Below are positions 1 through 8,239 of a DNA stretch of 64,000 nt, piece by piece. Position numbers and translations under genes: made by a program. Every line of letters begins with the position of its first letter. The first letter of the stretch is position 1. A model generated the notes under the pieces. It searched no databases, was not told where the DNA came from, and was given only the letters and a program-made list of their open reading frames with translations. This stretch comes from Candidatus Gastranaerophilales bacterium (GTDB lineage: Bacteria; Cyanobacteriota; Vampirovibrionia; Gastranaerophilales; Gastranaerophilaceae): contig CALUYD010000001.1 in assembly GCA_944324915.1 (NCBI GenBank), forward strand, positions 1-64,000, in the 5' to 3' direction.

Positions 1-5
1 AAATA

Positions 6-76
6 GCCGATGATGGGACTCGAACCCGCAACCTACGGTTTACAAAACCGTTGCTCTACCATTGAGCTACATCGGC
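6..76 (-). tRNA. tRNA-Thr (anticodon UGU)
   Basis: On the minus strand a 71-nt cloverleaf can be folded. It has a 7-bp acceptor stem (GCCGATG/CATCGGC), a D arm GCTC/GAGC, an anticodon stem ACGGT/ACCGT around loop TTTGTAA (anticodon TGT, reading ACA), and a T loop TTCGAGT. The T stem has one C-A mismatch and one wobble pair. CCA is not encoded. It lies at the window edge, so its upstream context beyond position 77 is shared with the divergent 778-aa ORF. Confidence 0.95.
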
Positions 77-225
77 AATTCCTACAATTAACATCTTATT
101 GTGGACATAAAAAACTGTCAAGCATTTATTTTTTATAAAATAAAAATTTGCATAACTACACAATAACATTGCAAAAAATAAATTTTTTGTTGTAATATAA
201 AAGCATTATAATATTAATTTATTTG

Positions 226-254
226 TTGGATTATGAATAATTTATTGATATAAT
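226..254 (+). promoter_or_regulatory. Sigma-70-type promoter for the 778-aa gene and flhB
   Basis: TTGGAT (226-231), a 17-nt spacer and TATAAT (249-254). The predicted start near 261 gives a 21-nt leader before the ATG at 282, with a weak GAAAG ribosome-binding sequence at 271-275. The remaining 77-225 stretch is AT-rich and shows nothing else recognisable. Confidence 0.5.
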
Positions 255-281
255 GAATTAGGAATTGATAGAAAGTTTATA

Positions 282-2618
282 ATGCAAATAGCTAACACTT
301 TTAACAATAGCATAAGAATACTTTTTAACCCCAGAGTAGAAGATTTTAAACTGTTTGATTTTTTAATAGTGAAATCAGACGACAATCGATACGTTGCGCA
401 AATTATTGAAATCTATGACGATAAATTTGACGCATCGCAAAATGTTGCAAAATTAAAACTTTTCTATCGCATTACAGAAAATAACGAAGTAATGCCTTAC
501 GATAATTTCACTCCAAACAAAGAATGTGAAATTTCAAAAGTAAAACAAGAAGAAATTGAAACTTTTATCAATCAAGATAAAGAAACATTTATAATCGGGA
601 CAAATGTTAAAAATTCATGCTCTCTTAATATACAATATGATTTCTTTAACAATAATGCAGTAATTTTAGCGGATAAAATTGAAAACGCTAACAATATTAC
701 TTTTAATCTTGCAAAAAAACTTTCGCAAAAGAAAAATGTTGTTATTATTGATACAACAGGCATTTTAGAATATGAAGGCGCAAAAAAAATTGTTGCAAAT
801 AAAAACTTTAAAATGCCTCTAAATTACACAACAATCGACCATGTTTTTGATAGATGTTTATATGATGCCAGCCTCGAATTTCAAGCTATTGGCGGAGAAA
901 TAATAAACGAAATTAAAAAATTTGCAAAAAAACAAGAACAAAACTTCATTCCTTTTAATTTATTAACAAGAGTTCTTATCCAACAACATAAAGCTACTCC
1001 GTATCCTGAGTTAAAACTTCTTTTGGTAAGACTTAAAAAATATCAAATGGATGAAATTTTTGCTCGTACAAAAAATGAAAAAGAAGCACTATCTAAAGCA
1101 ATAGAAAAAAATCCAATCACAATCATTGACTTATCAAATCTTGATTCTTATTGGCAAAAAACTTATTTAGATTATATTGTTTCAGATATTGAAAAAGAAA
1201 TTTATTTAATTACAAGAATTAACGATGAAAGTTTTGACGCTGAATTAGTTAATAAAATTTATAATAAAAAGAAAAACATAAAATTCGTTCCGAATGTTTC
1301 TTATAATTATAAAAAACTGCCCAGCGTTATGCAATATTGCAAAAACTATATCTTAATGCCAAGTTTGGTACAAAGAGCAGATTTTCTTGACGCAAACTTT
1401 GCGCTTTCTAATTTAATTTCTGAAGGTTGCATAATTTTTGGCGAAAATACTGATAATTTCTTGTATTTAGCTCGCGATTACGAACTTGAAATTCAAGAAA
1501 AAAGAAAAAATTACAGAAAAATTGCTCTAACATTGGTTGAGCAAGACGCTGAACAAAATCTTGGACAAAAAGGCGACTATTTCAAAAACAAAGAAAAAGA
1601 AGAAATAAGCGATTCTGAAAGGTTAATTCAAGAGCTATCCGATTTTGAAGCACAAAGACAAGAAACTCTTAAAAATCAAGAAGAAGCTCAAGAAGAAAAC
1701 AAGGAAACTTTTGAAGAAATCGAAAATCCAAATCTCCACAATGAAAAAACTGAAGAAATTAAAGAAATTGAAGAAACTGAGGAAGATTTAATTTTCAACA
1801 ACCAAACAGAGCCTGTTCAAGAAGTTGAAATTAAAAACGAAGCTCAGGATAATTTCCAAGATATAATCTCTGAAAATAAAGATACAAAAGAAGAAACACA
1901 AAAAGATAATGCTTTTGAAGATGTCTTAGAAGAAACATCAGAACCTGTGTCAGAATTAGTGCAAGATGAAGAATTAACAATCGCACAAAACACACAAGAA
2001 GAACAAGACCAAGTAGAGCTCGAAGATTTTTCAGATAATGAAGAAATTGAACAAACTCAAAAAGAAAGCCTTGAAGAAAATATAATCGAAAAAACTGAAG
2101 ACACTTCAAGCGAGCTTCCAATGTTAGATGATGAAGCTGATTTTGATAAAGAACATGACATGGATTTATCAGATGATGAGCTTGATTTCTTCCAAATGGC
2201 GCAAGATAGCGAAAATGAAGATGAAGAAGAAAACTCGCAAGATAATAATGACGATGATATAGATTTAAACGCTATTGCGGATGATTCATTAAATGAAAGT
2301 TTTGAAGAAATCATAAACACAAAAAACCAACAAAACAATCAAACAATAGCGCTTGATGAAAAAACAACAATTAACGCAGAAATTTTAAATACAGATACAA
2401 AGAAAGAAAATCTGCCAATATTTAAAGATGAAGATAATGAACCTAAAAGCAATATAGCTTATAATATAGGTAATGTTATCATTCATAAAAAATATGGCAG
2501 AGGAACAATTGTAAAAACAATAAAATACGAAGAAAGACAACTTCTTCAAGTTGAATTTGAAGAAGCAGGCAAAAAGCTATTAGACCCCAAAGTAGCAGAT
2601 ATTAAAATAGAACAGTAA
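282..2618 (+). CDS. HerA-like protein lacking a P-loop, with acidic linker and Tudor-like C-terminus
   Basis: The function is not recognised. Residues about 1-95 look like a beta-barrel of the HAS (HerA-ATP synthase) type, with short strands around 'FDFLIVKSDD' and 'YVAQIIEIYDD'. Residues about 120-430 follow the order of a HerA-type ATPase: a hydrophobic strand and helix where the P-loop should be (reads ADKIENANN, with no GxxxxGKT), then 'VVIIDTTG', 'ITIIDLSNLD', and a terminal 'SEGCIIFGENTDN' strand. Residues about 430-720 are a very Glu/Asp/Asn-rich, probably disordered region. The last 50 residues ('GNVIIHKKYGRGTIVK...') resemble the C-terminal Tudor-like domain of PcrA/UvrD. It is 4 bp from flhB, so the two are probably co-transcribed. 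The HerA assignment is my inference from motif order and needs a structure-based search. Confidence 0.6.
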   Translation: MQIANTFNNSIRILFNPRVEDFKLFDFLIVKSDDNRYVAQIIEIYDDKFDASQNVAKLKLFYRITENNEVMPYDNFTPNKECEISKVKQEEIETFINQDKETFIIGTNVKNSCSLNIQYDFFNNNAVILADKIENANNITFNLAKKLSQKKNVVIIDTTGILEYEGAKKIVANKNFKMPLNYTTIDHVFDRCLYDASLEFQAIGGEIINEIKKFAKKQEQNFIPFNLLTRVLIQQHKATPYPELKLLLVRLKKYQMDEIFARTKNEKEALSKAIEKNPITIIDLSNLDSYWQKTYLDYIVSDIEKEIYLITRINDESFDAELVNKIYNKKKNIKFVPNVSYNYKKLPSVMQYCKNYILMPSLVQRADFLDANFALSNLISEGCIIFGENTDNFLYLARDYELEIQEKRKNYRKIALTLVEQDAEQNLGQKGDYFKNKEKEEISDSERLIQELSDFEAQRQETLKNQEEAQEENKETFEEIENPNLHNEKTEEIKEIEETEEDLIFNNQTEPVQEVEIKNEAQDNFQDIISENKDTKEETQKDNAFEDVLEETSEPVSELVQDEELTIAQNTQEEQDQVELEDFSDNEEIEQTQKESLEENIIEKTEDTSSELPMLDDEADFDKEHDMDLSDDELDFFQMAQDSENEDEEENSQDNNDDDIDLNAIADDSLNESFEEIINTKNQQNNQTIALDEKTTINAEILNTDTKKENLPIFKDEDNEPKSNIAYNIGNVIIHKKYGRGTIVKTIKYEERQLLQVEFEEAGKKLLDPKVADIKIEQ

Positions 2619-2622
2619 CACC

Positions 2623-3798
2623 ATGGGTGATGAGAATAAACAGTTTGAAGCAAGTCAGCAAAAACTGAGAAAAGCCAGAGAACAAGGGCAAGTCGTTAAA
2701 TCAAAAGATTTATCGACTGCAATAGCTATTATTGTAATGTTCAGTGTAATTTATATGCTTGGACCAATGATTTGGGGACAATTAAGCTCTTTATTTGTTC
2801 AAATTTATGAGCAAATTCCAAACAAACATTTAGAAGATATTGGTTATACATATATATTTGTAAAAACAATAATCCCTGCGGCTTTAATTACACTGCCTAT
2901 CCTTGTTTTAGCTTCATTTGTGGGGGTTTTAGGGGATATGATTCAAATAGGTCCATTATTTACTACAAAACCTATGGAATTTAACGCTGAAAAATTTAAT
3001 CCTACTAAATATTTTAAAAATTTAGTAAGTCCAAAAACATTATTTGATTTATTTAAAAATATAGCAAAAGTTATCGTTTTGGGAATTATCGGTTATATGG
3101 TATATAAAGCCCATTTTGAAGATATTCTTATGCTTGCTGCGATTGATAATGATTTTGCAATATTAATTCAATTTGGTGCTTTAATTTTAGATTTCATTAT
3201 TAAAGCAGGAATTGCCTTCTTAGTCATAGCAGCGGCAGACTATGGCGTTACAAAATGGAAATTTTTACAAGATCAAAAGATGTCTTTTAAAGAAGTGAAA
3301 GATGAATACAAAAACTCTGAAGGCGACCCTAATGTCAAAGCGGCACTTCGTCAAAGACGTCAACAATTATTACAACAAAAAATGATGGATGCTGTTACAA
3401 CATGTGATTTTGTAGTTACCAATCCAACTCATATAGCATGCGCTATTAAATATGACGCACAAACGATGGAATCGCCCATGCTTGTAGCAAAAGGAAGCGA
3501 ATTATTTGCTCAAAAAATTAAAGAAATAGCTCGTGAGCACAATATCCCTGTTATAGAAAATCCGCCTGTTGCTCGTGCATTATTTAGATTTGTCGAAATA
3601 AACAGACAAATTCCTCCGGATTTATATAAAGCCATAGCTGAAATCTTGATATTTGTGTACAGACTCAAAAAAACAACAACACAAGAGCAAACTCGTATTC
3701 AACAAGCAGCGCAAGAAAAAGGCGATACACAAGCACAAGCAGAAATCAAAAAGAAGAAAGAAAAATCGCTTGAAAAATTCAAAAATCTTGAAGATTAA
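2623..3798 (+). CDS. flhB: Flagellar export apparatus protein FlhB
   Basis: A 391-aa membrane component of the flagellar type III export gate that switches substrate specificity from rod/hook to filament proteins. It has the typical N-terminus (DENKQFEAS..KLRKAREQGQV), four membrane segments (about 32-55, 83-108, 143-163, 181-203), and the self-cleavage motif NPTH at residues 267-270 in the cytoplasmic domain. The C-terminus carries an extra Gln/Lys-rich tail of about 45 residues. The gene follows the 778-aa ORF by 4 bp. It is not next to fliR/flhA, as it is in many genomes. Confidence 0.97.
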   Translation: MGDENKQFEASQQKLRKAREQGQVVKSKDLSTAIAIIVMFSVIYMLGPMIWGQLSSLFVQIYEQIPNKHLEDIGYTYIFVKTIIPAALITLPILVLASFVGVLGDMIQIGPLFTTKPMEFNAEKFNPTKYFKNLVSPKTLFDLFKNIAKVIVLGIIGYMVYKAHFEDILMLAAIDNDFAILIQFGALILDFIIKAGIAFLVIAAADYGVTKWKFLQDQKMSFKEVKDEYKNSEGDPNVKAALRQRRQQLLQQKMMDAVTTCDFVVTNPTHIACAIKYDAQTMESPMLVAKGSELFAQKIKEIAREHNIPVIENPPVARALFRFVEINRQIPPDLYKAIAEILIFVYRLKKTTTQEQTRIQQAAQEKGDTQAQAEIKKKKEKSLEKFKNLED

Positions 3799-4403
3799 TC
3801 TTCTTCTAATAATTCTCCGACTTTTTGCTGAAGCTCGTTATATACATCTATTGTGTTTGAACAAATATAATATTTCTTTTGAATAAGTTTTTTAATAGTT
3901 TCACAAAAACATTTTAATAGCGCTAAATCAAGCCCTATAATGCCCTTGTTTTTTTCAATCATTTTCCATAATCTTTTTGTATATTTTATATCACGAGTAT
4001 TAAGCTCAATTTTATCTGCTAAAAAGATTATTTTTTCAAAAATCGTCATATTTGTTTTACCGATTGTATGATTTCTAACAGCAGAAATTATATCTTCATC
4101 GGAAATCTCAAATTCTTTTTGAATTAAATAAGCTCCTGCAATAGCATGGTATGTTTTAGGATTTTTTAATTCAGTTAAATCAAAACCCTCTTTTATGACA
4201 TTTTTTATTAAATCAAGCAAATACGCATCATCAAAATTCTTCGCACAATCATGCACAAGCCCTGCAATATATGCTTTATCTTCATCTTGATTGAATAATT
4301 TTGCGAGCTTTTGAGCAGCCTCAGCGCAACCAAGCGAATGTTGAAATCTTTTAGACGGAAGTTTTTCTTCCAGCCAAGTCTTGATATAATCTATTGTTTT
4401 CAA
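3795..4403 (-). CDS. yqeK: HD-domain hydrolase, YqeK family
   Basis: A 202-aa HD-superfamily protein of the YqeK group (symmetrical Ap4A hydrolases in characterised Gram-positive members). Metal-ligand motifs are visible: H22 (FQHSLG), H51-D52 in 'LVHDCAK', and downstream histidines in 'TYHAIAG' and 'AVRNHTIG'. It overlaps the 3' end of nadD by 53 bp and is translated in a different frame, so the two are translationally coupled. nadD-yqeK is a conserved pair in Firmicutes and related phyla. Its 3' end overlaps the convergent flhB by 4 bp. Confidence 0.9.
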   Translation of the reverse strand: MKTIDYIKTWLEEKLPSKRFQHSLGCAEAAQKLAKLFNQDEDKAYIAGLVHDCAKNFDDAYLLDLIKNVIKEGFDLTELKNPKTYHAIAGAYLIQKEFEISDEDIISAVRNHTIGKTNMTIFEKIIFLADKIELNTRDIKYTKRLWKMIEKNKGIIGLDLALLKCFCETIKKLIQKKYYICSNTIDVYNELQQKVGELLEED

Positions 4404-4962
4404 TGTATTGTCTAACCTCTTTTGTTGTTAATCCTGCAATATCATAACCTTTTTTAACCATTGAGCGAATCATGCTTGATGAAACATCAAGAAAATCAAT
4501 ATTTAAAACTTCAAAGCTGTAACCTTTTTTCTTAAAATAATCAAATGCAGCATTACCCATTACTTGACCATTTTGAAATTTTCTTGGAATAACCACAAAA
4601 TGAATTTTTTCTTTTAAAATTTCAGGTTCTTTCCAGCTTTCGAGTTTAAAAAATTGATCATAACCGATTATGAAATTAATTTTTTGATTGTTATTTTCTT
4701 CATACAATTTTTCAATTGTTCTATATGTATAGCTTGGAACTCTTAAATGAAATTCAATGTCTGATACATTTTCAGACCCCAGCGCAATACGAGCCATCTC
4801 AAGTCTATCTTTATAACTTGCTAAATCCTCCACTTTATGAGGAGGCATATAACAAGGAACAAAAATAACACGCTCAAAACCCGCAAGCTCTTTAACTTTC
4901 CTTGCTATTTCGATATGTCCGAGATGAATCGGATTAAAAGTTCCAAAAAAATAACATTCCAT
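4351..4962 (-). CDS. nadD: Nicotinate-nucleotide adenylyltransferase
   Basis: About 203 aa. It adenylates nicotinate mononucleotide in NAD synthesis. The nucleotidyltransferase signature GTFNPIHLGH is at residues 7-16, with the second motif 'SSSMIRS' near residue 150. I start it at the ATG at 4962 rather than the in-frame ATG at 4971, because 4971 lies one base from a TATAAT box (minus strand, 4973-4978) and would probably not be in the mRNA. The C-terminal residues after 'NNRLY' are encoded in the overlap with yqeK. Confidence 0.93.
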   Translation of the reverse strand: MECYFFGTFNPIHLGHIEIARKVKELAGFERVIFVPCYMPPHKVEDLASYKDRLEMARIALGSENVSDIEFHLRVPSYTYRTIEKLYEENNNQKINFIIGYDQFFKLESWKEPEILKEKIHFVVIPRKFQNGQVMGNAAFDYFKKKGYSFEVLNIDFLDVSSSMIRSMVKKGYDIAGLTTKEVRQYIENNRLYQDLAGRKTSV

Positions 4963-4972
4963 ATTACACATA

Positions 4973-4985
4973 ATTATATTACAAT
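4973..4985. promoter_or_regulatory. Back-to-back -10 boxes between nadD and rqcH
   Basis: The two divergent start codons (4962 and 4996) are only 33 bp apart. On the minus strand TATAAT occupies 4978-4973, 10 nt before the nadD ATG. On the plus strand TACAAT occupies 4980-4985, 10 nt before the rqcH ATG. Neither gene has a Shine-Dalgarno sequence. Very short or absent leaders are therefore predicted on both sides. Confidence 0.4.
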
Positions 4986-4995
4986 AATTTTTATC

Positions 4996-6558
4996 ATGTA
5001 TAGCTTTGATTCTTTAACTTTACAATATTTTTACCAAGAAAATTATGATTTTATTATTGGCTCAGTTGTTCAAAAAATTCAACTGCCATCAAGGCATGAA
5101 ATTATTTTAAATTTAAGAAACATAACAAAATCGCAAAACAAAAAACTCTATATCAATATCAATCCGAAATATCCTCATATTTGCTTTATTGATGATAAAA
5201 CATCAGCTAAAAGAAATATTGAAATTCCTTCTAAACCGCCTATGTTTTGCATGCAATTAAGAAAATATATAAACGGTTCTAAAATTAAAGATTTTAAAAT
5301 TATAAAATATGAAAGAATTTTAGAATTATATTTTGATTATTTTGATGAAATCGGCTCTCTAAGCAAAATTTGCCTTGCTTTAGAATTTATGAGTAAACAC
5401 TCAAATATTATTCTATATAATGCAACAAATAAGATGATTATTGGCGCTATGCACAATATTTCAGCTGATAAAAGCTCAATTAGAGAAATTTATGGCGGAA
5501 TAAATTATATCTACCCGCCCTTGAAACAAAAATTAGATATTTTAAATACCGGCTATTCAACTTTTTTTGAAATTGCAAAAGAAAAAGATACTAAAAAAAT
5601 ATCTGAAAATTTTTATTATTTAAATCAGGCTTTTTTAGAAAAAATTTTCAAAAATGAAAATGATTTAGCTATAATTTTTAATTTTCTTCAAAAATTGCAA
5701 AATAACAATATTGATTTTATATGTGATTTTTGGGGCGGAAAAACAGTTAATGAAGCTATTGATAACTATTTTTCAAATATAATGTTTGATGAAATTTTAA
5801 CAAATAAAAAAACTAAACTTAAAAAATATTTGATTAATGATATTAAAAAATTAAATAAAATAATTAAAATCAAACCCGATACCCAAAAAATAGAAAAATA
5901 CAAAAACAACGCCGATTTAATTATGGCATATATGTATAATAACGACATTGATTATATTAAAAATGAGCTAAAAATTGAGCTTGATGATAACCTTGATTTA
6001 AATCAAAATGCACAAAAATATTATTCTTTATATAAAAAAGCTCGCTCAACTTTTGAACATTCAAAAAAAAGATACGATGAAGCAAAAGAAAAACTTGAAT
6101 ATTTAGATAGCATTGTTTTTAACATTGAAAACTCAAAATCTTTTGAAGATTTAAAAGAAATAAAAAATGAAATTATTGATTTAGGCTACATTCAAGATAA
6201 AAAAGAAAAAACAACTTCAAACATAGAAAAAATTGAATATAAAGGATATGAAATTTATATTGGCAAAAATAACAAACAAAATGATTTTTTAATCTCAAAA
6301 ATAGCTTCAGGCGAGGATTTATGGTTTCATGGGCTAAATTTTCCATCAAGCCATGTGATATTAAAAGTGCCTAACAATAAAAAAGAACCAACTGCTGATG
6401 TAATGGAATTTTGCGCAAAATTAACCAAAGAAAATTCAAAAGCAAAAAATTCAGGCAAAACCTCAATTATCATGACAAAAAGAAAAAATCTTAAAAAACC
6501 ACCAAATACTTATTTGGGCTATGTTACATATAAAAATGAAATTGAGATAACAATTTAA
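4996..6558 (+). CDS. rqcH: RqcH/NFACT-family ribosome-rescue protein
   Basis: About 520 aa. Bacterial RqcH (formerly annotated as fibronectin-binding protein) binds stalled 50S-peptidyl-tRNA and recruits tRNA-Ala to add C-terminal alanine tails. The NFACT-N domain starts at 'MYSFDSLTLQYF', with the conserved 'PPMFCMQLRKYI' segment near residue 90. A central coiled coil spans roughly 330-410, and the C-terminal NFACT-R domain (about 420-520) contains 'GEDLWFHGLNFPSSHVIL'. The ATG at 4996 is preferred to an in-frame ATG at 4837 that lies inside nadD and gives unrelated sequence. Slightly shorter than typical members (560-590 aa). Confidence 0.92.
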   Translation: MYSFDSLTLQYFYQENYDFIIGSVVQKIQLPSRHEIILNLRNITKSQNKKLYININPKYPHICFIDDKTSAKRNIEIPSKPPMFCMQLRKYINGSKIKDFKIIKYERILELYFDYFDEIGSLSKICLALEFMSKHSNIILYNATNKMIIGAMHNISADKSSIREIYGGINYIYPPLKQKLDILNTGYSTFFEIAKEKDTKKISENFYYLNQAFLEKIFKNENDLAIIFNFLQKLQNNNIDFICDFWGGKTVNEAIDNYFSNIMFDEILTNKKTKLKKYLINDIKKLNKIIKIKPDTQKIEKYKNNADLIMAYMYNNDIDYIKNELKIELDDNLDLNQNAQKYYSLYKKARSTFEHSKKRYDEAKEKLEYLDSIVFNIENSKSFEDLKEIKNEIIDLGYIQDKKEKTTSNIEKIEYKGYEIYIGKNNKQNDFLISKIASGEDLWFHGLNFPSSHVILKVPNNKKEPTADVMEFCAKLTKENSKAKNSGKTSIIMTKRKNLKKPPNTYLGYVTYKNEIEITI

Positions 6559-6564
6559 CTAAAA

Positions 6565-6891
6565 CTATTCATTTATTAAAAATTTAACCATTTTATAAAT
6601 ACGTTTTAATTTTGAATTATCATTTTCAATTGTCTTAACATCTTTGATAATATCTGCCAACAATTCTTTATTATCTTTAATTTCAACATTTGAAAAAAGT
6701 TCTTCCATTGTAATATTTAAAGCAACTAAAATTTTTTCCAGAGTCTCCGCTTTTACAAAATTAGCTCCAACCTCAATCCCCGAAAGGTTTCTCGGAGAAA
6801 TGTCAATCAATTCCGCTAATTGTTCTTGGGTCAAATTGCGTTTTTTGCGCATTCTTTTTATTTTTTCACCAAATTCTTTTTTTATATTCAA
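6565..6891 (-). CDS. XRE-family helix-turn-helix regulator (TTG start)
   Basis: A 108-aa DNA-binding protein. The HTH_3 domain spans residues about 7-62 ('FGEKIKRMRKKRNLTQEQLAELIDISPRNLSGIEVG'), followed by a short helical tail. A longer reading from an ATG at 6942 is possible. The TTG at 6891 is preferred because AGAGGT sits 5 nt upstream on the minus strand and the protein then begins directly at the HTH, as is usual. It faces a divergent Lys/Ala-rich protein gene, with repeated heptamers between them that may be its operators. The target is unknown. Confidence 0.85.
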   Translation of the reverse strand: MNIKKEFGEKIKRMRKKRNLTQEQLAELIDISPRNLSGIEVGANFVKAETLEKILVALNITMEELFSNVEIKDNKELLADIIKDVKTIENDNSKLKRIYKMVKFLINE

Positions 6892-7094
6892 ATCGTTACC
6901 TCTTGAAAGAGAATATCTATTTTTTATACAAACTTGAAACATTACATCTAATATATATTAAGTTTTATTAAGCTGAAATGTCTTGCTATATCTACTTTTT
7001 TATAAAAATAGATATTTTACATCTAGTTTTTTAGCAAATTTTATTATTTAATTGTTTTTAGATATGTGTAATATTTTTTTAAGAAAGGTGTTTT
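6892..7094. promoter_or_regulatory. Motif-rich divergent control region (putative XRE operators)
   Basis: ATATCTA or its reverse complement TAGATAT occurs four times (6913-6919, 6988-6994, 7009-7015, 7059-7065), and TTACATCTA occurs twice (6942-6950, 7017-7025). The first and third heptamers lie within a longer near-perfect inverted repeat of about 16 bp. The ribosome-binding sequence AAAGGTG for the rightward gene is at 7084-7090. Binding by the adjacent XRE protein is inference from position and repetition. Confidence 0.4.
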
Positions 7095-8144
7095 ATGGAA
7101 ATTTCCAATATTGCTTCACATCAGGTTAATTTTAAATCACAACCGCAAACTCAAACATCCCCAATAAAGGCAATCAAAAATAGATTCGAAAATTTGGAAG
7201 ATAAAGAAAAAATCACAATTGGCTTGACTGCTCTTGGCGTTTTGGCGCTAGCCGCTTTAGCTATTGCAAAAAGACCGCATAAGGCTGCTGAAGTTGCGCA
7301 AGAAGTAGTTCAAAATTCACAAAAAGGTGCAGATGAAGTTGCAGAAGTTGCGCAAGAAGTAGTTCAATCAGCACAAAGCGCAGTAGGACACATAAGCAAA
7401 GAAGAAAAAACAGCTAATGCAGTAGCAGAAGGTATTGAAAAGGGGAAACAAGCAGTTTATGAATACTTGGAAAATAACGGAAACTATGGACAAATAAAAC
7501 AACAAGCAACAAGAAACCAAACTAAAACCGGTAAAAAAGTTGCAAAAGCAATGCTTCAAGAAGCCCACAGTGCCAAAGTTGCACAAGATATAGCAAATAG
7601 CCACAATCTTTCAAATGCAACAGTGCAAGCAACTCAAAGTGCAAATATAGCAAAAAGTACACGCCAAGGATTGCAAAATGTTACTGATGGCAAAAAATTG
7701 AAAGAAAGTATTGATACAGCAATAAATGCAGCTGAAAATGCCAAAGAAAAAGCAGTTGAAGCAAGAAAATTGGCAGATGAAATCGGTACAAAAAAAGCTA
7801 AAAAAGCAGCATATAGAGCAGAAAAAGCTGCCGAAAGAACAAAAGTTGAAGCAGACAAGACAGAAATCAAAGCAATCAAACAAGCTATTAATATTGATGA
7901 ACAAAATGCTCAAAAAAATTCCAATAGAGCAGATCAAATGTCAAGTCCAAATTTTGAAGACGGACTAATTAAACAAATGCTAAATGAAGATAAAGGTGCT
8001 AAAACAAGACTTAAAAACTTAATTAAAAAGAAAACTCAACATGGCAAAATGAGCGAAAAACAAGCACTTGAAGCAATTGTAAATGACTCAAAAGAAACTG
8101 AATTAACAAGAAAATTAGCCAAAGAAAGATTAGCAAACTTATAA
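7095..8144 (+). CDS. Lys/Ala-rich helical protein with one membrane segment, function unknown
   Basis: 349 aa, not recognised. The N-terminal 40 residues include 'VNFKS', a short motif also echoed in two other orphan proteins of this window. Residues about 41-59 (ITIGLTALGVLALAALAIA) form one membrane helix. The rest is low-complexity Ala/Lys/Glu/Gln helix with short internal repeats ('AEVAQEVVQ' twice near 63-95; 'AENAKEKAVEARKLADE'), suggesting a long coiled coil or apolipoprotein-like helix. A strong ribosome-binding site (AAAGGTG) and an intrinsic terminator frame it as a single-gene transcript, facing the XRE regulator. Confidence 0.75.
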   Translation: MEISNIASHQVNFKSQPQTQTSPIKAIKNRFENLEDKEKITIGLTALGVLALAALAIAKRPHKAAEVAQEVVQNSQKGADEVAEVAQEVVQSAQSAVGHISKEEKTANAVAEGIEKGKQAVYEYLENNGNYGQIKQQATRNQTKTGKKVAKAMLQEAHSAKVAQDIANSHNLSNATVQATQSANIAKSTRQGLQNVTDGKKLKESIDTAINAAENAKEKAVEARKLADEIGTKKAKKAAYRAEKAAERTKVEADKTEIKAIKQAINIDEQNAQKNSNRADQMSSPNFEDGLIKQMLNEDKGAKTRLKNLIKKKTQHGKMSEKQALEAIVNDSKETELTRKLAKERLANL

Positions 8145-8160
8145 CAATAAACTTATCTCT

Positions 8161-8196
8161 AAAATGCGAAGTATATACAAACTTCGCATTTTTTTT
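8161..8196 (+). terminator. Intrinsic terminator after the Lys/Ala-rich gene
   Basis: A perfect 12-bp stem AAAATGCGAAGT/ACTTCGCATTTT (8161-8172 with 8181-8192), an 8-nt loop and a T-run. It lies 17 bp after the stop codon and 44 bp before pheT. Confidence 0.9.
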
Positions 8197-8239
8197 GTAT
8201 TATAATAATCATATCAACACACAAAATAAAGGAATTAAT

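Noticed and set aside
2057-2338. Ser-rich 93-aa minus-strand ORF
   Set aside because: Antisense shadow of the acidic linker of the 778-aa gene.
4837-4995. Longer rqcH start
   Set aside because: It lies inside nadD on the opposite strand, gives a non-family N-terminus and is upstream of the likely promoter.
7368-7937. Minus-strand ORFs of 78, 108 and 81 aa opposite the Lys/Ala-rich gene
   Set aside because: Cys/Phe/Leu-rich products typical of the antisense reading of a Lys/Ala/Gln-rich coding region; no start signals.
8197-8239. T-box leader for pheT
   Set aside because: Only 43 bp between terminator and start; no room and no T-box sequence.
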